Assembly: GCA_004000155.1 (NCBI GenBank)
Contig: RCSS01000597.1
Coordinates: 1-12,638 of the forward strand
Origin: Tubulinosema ratisbonensis
Taxonomy: Eukaryota > Microsporidia > Tubulinosematidae
Length of the DNA: 12,638 nt
Reading direction: 5' to 3'
Of the stretch, positions 8,475 through 12,638 are shown one piece after another (positions within the stretch are counted from its first letter, which is position 1; each line of letters starts with the position of its first letter). The notes under the pieces were generated by a model. That model was not told where the DNA came from, ran no database searches, and saw only the letters and a list, made by a program, of their open reading frames with translations. A program made the position numbers and the translations under genes.

Positions 8475-8617
8475 AAATGACTTTGTTAGTTAATTTTATA
8501 AATATTTAAAACTTTAAGGTATCATTTAATTAACAAGTAAAAAAATTAACTTAACTTTCATTTTTAAACATCAATGTTTCAAAAGGATTTGATTAACAAA
8601 GCAAATGGAATTTTAAG
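8475..8617. promoter_or_regulatory. Divergent promoter region of RBL-1/RBL-2 with a mirrored element
   Basis: A similar element lies on opposite strands upstream of each gene: AAAATTAACTAAC then AAAGTCATTT directly before the RBL-1 ATG (minus strand, about 8498-8475), and AAAATTAACTTAAC then TTTCATTT (plus strand, about 8541-8563). The plus copy ends about 55 nt before the RBL-2 start. A small palindrome AAACAT, CA, ATGTTT lies at 8566-8579. The similarity may mark a shared regulator site or an inverted duplication of an upstream region. Confidence 0.4.
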
Positions 8618-9247
8618 ATGTTATTTTGGTTTTTTATTATAAAATGTGATATACCAGTAGGAAGCCCTGTACATATTGTGCCTGAGTACGATGGATCTTT
8701 ACAATTTTCTTATGACGAAGGGGTTGTAAGATTAAAAGCTGAGGATAGAAATTATCCTGGTTTTAGAGAAGAAAACGTTGCTATTTTAAGATTGTACGAA
8801 GGTAAATACGAAATCACCATGCAAGGATTTGGATTATGTCACTGTCCTGATAATAATGAGATTGTGGGATGCACTGAGCATGAAGAATACAATTTAAAAT
8901 CACTTTATGATATTATTACAACTGAAAAAGGGTATATGATTAAACAGGATGGTAATTGTTTAGTAAAAGGAGAGTACGATCCTTTTTTTAAAGGTTATAT
9001 AATTAGAATGAAAATTTGTAACAATGGAGATGATGAGATTTGGAAATTTGAGGATGTAGAGTTGAATGAAGATGAAGAGGATCAAGCTAGAATGTCAATA
9101 GAAAGTAGTAAGAGAAGATTAGCATATTTCTCAGGCCATAAGACAATTAGCAAAAATGATCATCCTGAAGTGGTTGGCCGAAATTTCTTTGGGTTTGGTA
9201 CATTTAGACACACCACAGATCCTACAAAACTTTCTCACATCCAATAA
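8618..9247 (+). CDS. RBL-2: secreted ricin-B-lectin-like protein
   Basis: A 209-residue paralogue. The hydrophobic N-terminus is short (residues 1-9). No earlier in-frame ATG exists before the in-frame TAA at 8594-8596, so this start is well founded. The middle trefoil repeat shows ILRLYEGKYEI (56-66). The gamma repeat shows YDIITTEKG (97-105), Cys114-Leu115, Cys134, then Glu140-Ile-Trp142, so this copy keeps the Trp of the classical QxW motif but has Glu in place of Gln. Cys74, Cys76 and Cys85 are extra. The tail is acidic (ELNEDEEDQ) and then basic, with KRR at 165-167. Closest local relative is RBL-3 (shared IITTE block and middle repeat). A 60-base stretch counted is 42% G+C. The stop is TAATAA. 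A tiny upstream frame (ATG GAA TTT TAA) ends 2 nt before the start. Confidence 0.87.
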   Translation: MLFWFFIIKCDIPVGSPVHIVPEYDGSLQFSYDEGVVRLKAEDRNYPGFREENVAILRLYEGKYEITMQGFGLCHCPDNNEIVGCTEHEEYNLKSLYDIITTEKGYMIKQDGNCLVKGEYDPFFKGYIIRMKICNNGDDEIWKFEDVELNEDEEDQARMSIESSKRRLAYFSGHKTISKNDHPEVVGRNFFGFGTFRHTTDPTKLSHIQ

Positions 9248-9309
9248 TAAATTTGATTTCATTTTTGTTTCATTTATGTTTTTAAGATTTTTTTATTTTT
9301 CTTTTTGGT

Positions 9310-9840
9310 ATGTCAGTCATTCTTCTTTGTTTTTCTTTTATTTTTTCGTATATTACTTTGAATGATCATGTGATAATTTCATTAAGCGACGAGCCTGATT
9401 GGCACATAACAGTAGAAGACACTCTTGTTAGAATAAAAAAAATTAAAAAAGATGCTTATGAAGAGTTTGATTCTAATATTGCTAAAATATTTTTGGACAA
9501 TGGAAGATATCAAATAAATTATCAAGGATTATACTTGTTTGCAGAGGAAAATAATAAAGAAATTACTGCAAAAGAAGAGGATAAAAAAGATGATGGGTTC
9601 AATTTTAATATTATTACAACCGAATTCGGTCAGAAAATATTTCATGATGATATGTGTTTACAAAAAGGACCATGGGATACTTTACTTTTAGGTTATAAAT
9701 TAATTGAAGAAAAGTGTTCTGACAACGAATACCAATACTTTGACATAAAAAAATATGTCAAAAGAATCAAAGATAACAATGATGAGAATGCACAAGTGTT
9801 CATTCATGACAGAAACAGTTTTAATAAAGTAAAATTCTAA
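9310..9840 (+). CDS. RBL-3: secreted ricin-B-lectin-like protein
   Basis: A 176-residue paralogue with a clear signal peptide (about 1-15, Leu/Phe/Ile-rich). The trefoil spans about 18-146. The middle repeat is seen as IAKIFLDNGRYQI (57-69). The gamma repeat has FNIITTEFG (99-107), Cys116-Leu117, Cys136 and Gln142-Tyr-Phe144. The tail is short and basic/acidic (KRIKDNNDEN onward), lacking the long conserved tail of RBL-5 and RBL-7. It begins only 62 bp after RBL-2 in the same direction and resembles it most, suggesting a tandem duplicate. A frame starting at 9276 overlaps the start out of phase. I prefer 9310 because it opens on the signal peptide and runs through the whole domain. Confidence 0.85.
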   Translation: MSVILLCFSFIFSYITLNDHVIISLSDEPDWHITVEDTLVRIKKIKKDAYEEFDSNIAKIFLDNGRYQINYQGLYLFAEENNKEITAKEEDKKDDGFNFNIITTEFGQKIFHDDMCLQKGPWDTLLLGYKLIEEKCSDNEYQYFDIKKYVKRIKDNNDENAQVFIHDRNSFNKVKF

Positions 9841-9886
9841 AAAATATATTTATTTATCTATAAAAATTTTTTTGTGTTTATGATTG

Positions 9887-10408
9887 TCAATCATCGTTGA
9901 TGATATTTAAATTGATTTTAACTTTCTGATAAGTTTTGTTTTCTTTTTCGCATAGTACAGGGCGTATAGTAAATATTTGTGTTTTTTTATTTCTACATGG
10001 CATGCAACCTACATAAAATCCATACCGCTCTTCGTTCCAACCCAATCTTTCAAGACAACAGCCTTTTTGTCGTATTTTGACTCCATTTCTTACAGAATAT
10101 ATGTCAAAATATACACTATCTCTCTCTGTCCGTATTTTTGAACCTAAAATTTCTTTAGATTGTAAATCTATTTTAATAAAATCAGAATAAAATTTAAATC
10201 TATATCCATTCGAATCTTTTAATATTTTAAGAATATTGCCATCCGGTTCTTTAAAAACATTATCAGAATAATATTTCATACTAAATACTCCATCCTGTAA
10301 ATTAAATTGAATTTCGGGAAATCCAGATTGAGTAATTATAACACAAGTGTCTGTAAAAATAGTACAATTTACAAATAGTATAATCAATAACAAAGTATAA
10401 ACCATCAT
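9887..10408 (-). CDS. RBL-4: secreted ricin-B-lectin-like protein, inverted copy
   Basis: A 173-residue paralogue on the opposite strand to its neighbours, ending in TGA. Residues 1-18 form a strong hydrophobic signal peptide. The trefoil spans about 22-148: middle repeat ILKILKDSNGYRF (59-71), gamma repeat with YFDIYSVRNGVKI (100-112), Cys117 and Cys118-Leu119, Cys135 and Cys138, then Gln144-Ile-Phe146. The doubled cysteines (CC and CMPC) distinguish it from the others and might allow an extra disulfide. There is almost no tail beyond the domain (about 25 residues, one more Cys at 153). It converges on RBL-3 across 46 bp and is divergent from RBL-5. The first two codons are both ATG, so either could be the start. 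Confidence 0.85.
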   Translation of the reverse strand: MMVYTLLLIILFVNCTIFTDTCVIITQSGFPEIQFNLQDGVFSMKYYSDNVFKEPDGNILKILKDSNGYRFKFYSDFIKIDLQSKEILGSKIRTERDSVYFDIYSVRNGVKIRQKGCCLERLGWNEERYGFYVGCMPCRNKKTQIFTIRPVLCEKENKTYQKVKINLNIINDD

Positions 10409-10432
10409 CTAATTTGTTTATTTTATGTTTAT
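10408..10432. repeat. Direct repeat, copy 1 (25 bp)
   Basis: TCTAATTTGTTT followed by a similar A/T-rich half matches 10529-10553 at 23 of 25 positions. This copy touches the start codon of RBL-4; the other copy lies 24 bp before RBL-5. The pair may be a duplicated promoter element or a trace of local duplication. Confidence 0.45.
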
Positions 10433-10446
10433 CTAAAGTTTCATAA

Positions 10447-10471
10447 GAAACAAAAAATATTTTTTTGTTTC
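10447..10471. repeat. Perfect hairpin in the RBL-4/RBL-5 divergent promoter
   Basis: Arms GAAACAAAAAA (10447-10457) and TTTTTTGTTTC (10461-10471) are perfectly complementary over 11 bp around TAT. The G/C-containing ends make it less trivial than a plain A/T palindrome. It lies between two divergent start codons, where a symmetric protein-binding site would be expected to act on both genes. Confidence 0.5.
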
Positions 10472-10528
10472 GAGAATCAAATTTGTTCTAATATTTAAAA
10501 TTGAAACTAATTACATTTTTCTGAAAAA

Positions 10529-10553
10529 TCTAATTTGTTTAATTTAAGTTTAT
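10529..10553. repeat. Direct repeat, copy 2 (25 bp)
   Basis: Partner of 10408-10432 (23/25 identical), same orientation, 121 bp apart. It lies just upstream of the RBL-5 start codon. Confidence 0.45.
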
Positions 10554-10577
10554 GAATTAAAATTTTTTATTCGGTAA

Positions 10578-11213
10578 ATGATCGCATTTGCATTTTTAAT
10601 AATCACAAAATCATCTGTCAAAACAGGCACTGGGAATATGATAGGAAGTGTTATGCATAAAAATTTATACCTTTCTGCAGAGACAGAAACTAAATTAGAA
10701 TTAAAAGAAATTCCAGAGAATATGGTACAAAATAGCAATAGTGCACTCATTTCAATACTTTTAGATGGAGGATTTTATTCTATTCAGTTTGAAAGTAACA
10801 AAAAATTTCTTCACATGAATGAGAAAAATCATAAAGTTGTTTTAATGGATCTTAAATTTGAAGATGTAGATTCTCAAAATACAGAATTTGGGTTTAAATT
10901 TGATTTTGAAGGAGTGAAAGATGGCGTATTAATTTCATCAAGAGGACAATGTTTAGAAATATTTAGAATACATAAAAAATTTAGTGTTAAGGGCAATAAA
11001 TGTGATCCAAATAATCACGAACAACTGTTTTTTGTGACAAAGGTTGATGTTTATGATAAACAAGAAGGTGAGAATACTAAAGATGAAATTTCACCTGGAA
11101 AATATGATCAAGAAGAAGGTCCTACAAAAAATCCTATTCTACATGGTCCAAATACCAAAAGAGACCCTTATATGTACGGTAATGAGCCATTTAAAGGTAA
11201 AAAAATAATTTAA
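10578..11213 (+). CDS. RBL-5: secreted ricin-B-lectin-like protein with conserved KRDPYMYGNEPF tail
   Basis: A 211-residue paralogue with a hydrophobic start (residues 1-9). The trefoil spans about 20-153: middle repeat LISILLDGGFYSI (57-69), gamma repeat FGFKFDFEGVKDG (104-116), Cys125-Leu126, Cys142, then Gln149-Leu-Phe151. After an acidic/lysine linker (154-177) comes a distinct C-terminal tail (178-208) that opens QEEGPT, continues through LHG and KRDPYMYGNEPF (194-205) and ends GK. The same tail, 25 of 31 residues identical, ends RBL-7, although the lectin bodies look only distantly alike. Conserved codons differ synonymously, indicating selection on the peptide. The tail may be a binding, sorting or cleavable element; this is inference. 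AATAAA overlaps the stop codon (11212-11217). Confidence 0.88.
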   Translation: MIAFAFLIITKSSVKTGTGNMIGSVMHKNLYLSAETETKLELKEIPENMVQNSNSALISILLDGGFYSIQFESNKKFLHMNEKNHKVVLMDLKFEDVDSQNTEFGFKFDFEGVKDGVLISSRGQCLEIFRIHKKFSVKGNKCDPNNHEQLFFVTKVDVYDKQEGENTKDEISPGKYDQEEGPTKNPILHGPNTKRDPYMYGNEPFKGKKII

Positions 11214-11257
11214 TAAATTCAAAACCTCCATTTTAAAAAATCTTTTATTTTGTTTAC

Positions 11258-11839
11258 ATGTTTCTAATTTATTTACAAGTTTTTATAAACCGGCTCATAA
11301 TAAATAATTACGTTATTCTTAACAAAGCCGGCTTTGCACAGCACCAATTATACGCAAAAGATAAAAGTAATGTAATTTTAAAAACAATCACTAATTTAAC
11401 ATTCAAAGAAAATGATAAAAATTTGTTGTATATTTTTCCAATCAGAAAAAATGTTTACCGTATCAAACTATCAGATGATAGATATTTATTCTATAACAGA
11501 TACGGTAATTCGATATTTGCGAAAGAGTTAAAATATAAAAAAGGCACAAAAAATTATGATGATGGTTTTGAATGGAAGATACATGAAACAGGTGAAGGGT
11601 TAAAATTTGAATCAATGGATAAATGTTTACAAGTATTCAATTCTAAAAATTATAAAGATATCTTTTTTATAAAAGGGGTTAGATGTACTGAAAACAAAGA
11701 TCAACTTTTTGAAATGGTAAAAGCAATTATTTTAAAAGACAATTCCGAAATTTACATCAATGGAATAGAAAATAAAAAAGAAAAAAATACAGCTCAAGAT
11801 CCTCACACTTTAAATTTGATCATAAATGGGTTGGTTTAG
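11258..11839 (+). CDS. RBL-6: secreted ricin-B-lectin-like protein with shortened tail
   Basis: A 193-residue paralogue ending in TAG. Residues 1-10 are hydrophobic and Arg12 follows, so signal cleavage is less obvious than in RBL-3 or RBL-4. The trefoil spans about 18-153: first repeat near GFAQHQLYAKD (25-35), middle repeat YIFPIRKNVYRI (58-69), gamma repeat GFEWKIHETGEGL (103-115), Cys123-Leu124, Cys143, Gln149-Leu-Phe151. It is closest to RBL-7 in the gamma repeat. The C-terminus reads DPHTLNLIING, which aligns with the first half of the RBL-5/RBL-7 tail (EGPT-x-N-x-IIHG) allowing one extra residue. The KRDPYMYGNEPF half is absent, and nothing like it continues past the stop. It lies 44 bp after RBL-5. 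AATAAA occurs 6 nt past the stop. Confidence 0.85.
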   Translation: MFLIYLQVFINRLIINNYVILNKAGFAQHQLYAKDKSNVILKTITNLTFKENDKNLLYIFPIRKNVYRIKLSDDRYLFYNRYGNSIFAKELKYKKGTKNYDDGFEWKIHETGEGLKFESMDKCLQVFNSKNYKDIFFIKGVRCTENKDQLFEMVKAIILKDNSEIYINGIENKKEKNTAQDPHTLNLIINGLV

Positions 11840-11922
11840 AGTCAAAATAAATAAATTTTTTAAAGTTACAAAAGTCAATTACTTTTCTTACAAGAATATA
11901 ATGGAATAAAAAATTTTTCAAG

Positions 11923-12543
11923 ATGATATGGTTGTTTTTTGCAAAGACACTTTGTTTAGATATAAAAAAATCAAAAGTAATAAGTTTAAAGCAAAATGAA
12001 GAGATCCAATTATTTGAAGTAGAAAATGACAAATTAAGATTGAGATTGAACAAAGACAAGTCATTTAAAGTTGGAGATAAAAATGTCGTCACTTTAGAAA
12101 CAGACGGCGACCTATTTTTGATAAAATTCTCAAGCGGAAAATATTTATTTAAAACAAAACAGAATAATATAGTTGTGGATGAAATTAAAACCTTTGCTTT
12201 GAATAATTTAGACCCTATCCAAGGATTTAAATGGGATATTAAAGAAACTGAGCATGGTTTTAAAATTGAATCGGATGGAGTATGTTTAGAGAAATCAAAT
12301 TCAACAGGGATAGCTAATGAATTTTTTGTAGATGCTAAAGATTGTTCTAATACACCAAATCAAAATTTCAGTTTTACTGATATCTCAAGTACGGATATGG
12401 CATTGGAAGAAAAGATTCAAAATGAATATATTCAAGAAGAAGGCCCAACTATTAATCNTATAATTCATGGAATAAACAATAAAAGGGATCCTTACATGTA
12501 CGGAAATGAACCATTCCGGGGTAAGAATCATAAATTAGAATGA
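11923..12543 (+). CDS. RBL-7: secreted ricin-B-lectin-like protein with conserved KRDPYMYGNEPF tail
   Basis: A 206-residue paralogue ending in TGA. A short hydrophobic start (residues 1-12, MIWLFFAKTLCL) is a likely signal peptide. The trefoil spans about 16-151: middle repeat VTLETDGDLFLI (56-67), gamma repeat GFKWDIKETEHGF (101-113), Cys121-Leu122, Cys141, then Gln147-Asn-Phe149. A linker (152-169) leads into the conserved tail: QEEGPT (171-176), IIHG (180-183), KRDPYMYGNEPF (187-198), then RGK. One codon in the tail carries an N (residue 179). The gamma repeat is nearest to RBL-6 but the tail is nearest to RBL-5, so the two parts do not share the same closest relative. A minimal upstream frame (ATG GAA TAA) lies at 11901-11909. 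Confidence 0.88.
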   Translation: MIWLFFAKTLCLDIKKSKVISLKQNEEIQLFEVENDKLRLRLNKDKSFKVGDKNVVTLETDGDLFLIKFSSGKYLFKTKQNNIVVDEIKTFALNNLDPIQGFKWDIKETEHGFKIESDGVCLEKSNSTGIANEFFVDAKDCSNTPNQNFSFTDISSTDMALEEKIQNEYIQEEGPTINXIIHGINNKRDPYMYGNEPFRGKNHKLE

Positions 12544-12603
12544 GCTTTAATTTTAGAGAGAAAATGTAAATTTAAAACCTAATTAGTAAAAAATAAAAAT
12601 ACA

Positions 12604-12638
12604 NNNTNTNNATTNAAATANTTTCANTAAAANTAANT
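12604..12638. other. N-rich window edge
   Basis: Many uncertain bases in an A/T-rich context right at the end of the sequence, consistent with a contig end of poor coverage. Nothing downstream of RBL-7 can be judged. Confidence 0.7.

Larger units (their letters stand above)
10409..10577. promoter_or_regulatory. Divergent promoter region of RBL-4/RBL-5
   Basis: A 169 bp spacer between oppositely oriented paralogues, containing the 11 bp-arm hairpin and the two 25 bp direct-repeat copies listed separately. A minimal upstream frame (ATG AAT TAA, 10552-10560) precedes RBL-5. No defined transcription factor motif was recognised. Confidence 0.45.

Noticed and set aside
9156..9365. A frame overlapping the RBL-2 end and RBL-3 start
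   Set aside because: Out of phase with both domains; Phe/Tyr-rich translation of a T-rich spacer.
9881..9893. Small palindrome TGATTG, T, CAATCA at the RBL-4 stop
   Set aside because: Arms of 6 bp, partly coding; expected by chance at this base composition.
10550..10750. A 66-codon minus-strand frame opposite the RBL-5 start
   Set aside because: Antisense to the supported paralogue and without family features.
11820..12092. A 90-codon minus-strand frame opposite the 5' part of RBL-7
   Set aside because: Antisense shadow; the plus strand carries the conserved domain and tail.
7758..12543. Reading the ricin-B-like domains as parts of an AB toxin
   Set aside because: Only the lectin fold is seen; no enzymatic chain is fused or adjacent, and similar folds occur in many non-toxic proteins.
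1..12638. CRISPR arrays, bacterial operons or ribosome binding sites
   Set aside because: No regularly spaced repeats or Shine-Dalgarno-like spacing; gene style and families are eukaryotic.

Overview
The window reads as AT-rich eukaryotic nuclear DNA, most likely from a microsporidian. The genes are single-exon and use all three standard stop codons (TAA, TAG, TGA). Some are packed with shared 49-170 bp upstream regions and tiny 3' flanks, while other stretches are gene-free A/T deserts. The most telling content is a tandem family of short secreted ricin-B-lectin-like (beta-trefoil) proteins, a gene class known to be expanded in several microsporidia. The species cannot be fixed from this sequence. 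Scattered Ns, and an N-rich right edge, suggest a low-coverage draft assembly.

Layout. Positions 1-1342 hold no supportable gene. From 1343 to 3919 on the minus strand lies an 858-residue surface-type protein with an N-terminal hydrophobic signal, a moderately ordered N-terminal part, a very long K/N/S/T/D-rich disordered stretch and a C-terminal membrane segment. Positions 3920-5674 are a second desert. Within it, on the minus strand around 4340-4850, is what looks like the wreck of an ISXO2-like (IS1595/DDE) transposase. From 5675 to 7552 three compact, probably intracellular genes follow: a coiled-coil protein and a small helical protein fired divergently from a 49 bp spacer, then a convergent 287-residue helical-repeat protein that could be a diverged TRAPP subunit (weak).

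From 7758 to 12543 the window is filled by seven consecutive paralogues (called RBL-1 to RBL-7 here, my labels), in orientations - + + - + + +. Each starts with a short hydrophobic segment. Each then has about 110-130 residues, the size of one beta-trefoil, ending in a recognisable third (gamma) repeat: CL, then 15-19 residues, Cys, 5-6 residues, and a Q-x-F/W type motif. A variable charged tail follows. RBL-5 and RBL-7 have strongly diverged lectin bodies but share a nearly identical 31-residue C-terminal tail containing KRDPYMYGNEPF. The codons for the identical residues have largely diverged at synonymous sites, so the tail appears to be held by protein-level selection and not by recent gene conversion. 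That tail is the best candidate for something undescribed. RBL-6, lying between them, has only the first part of the same tail.

How it may work together (inference): a locally duplicated set of secreted lectin-fold proteins, next to a bitopic surface protein, fits a cluster for the spore coat, polar tube or host interface. RBL-1 and RBL-2 are clearly more GC-rich than the other paralogues and share one divergent upstream region, which could mean they are the strongly expressed members.
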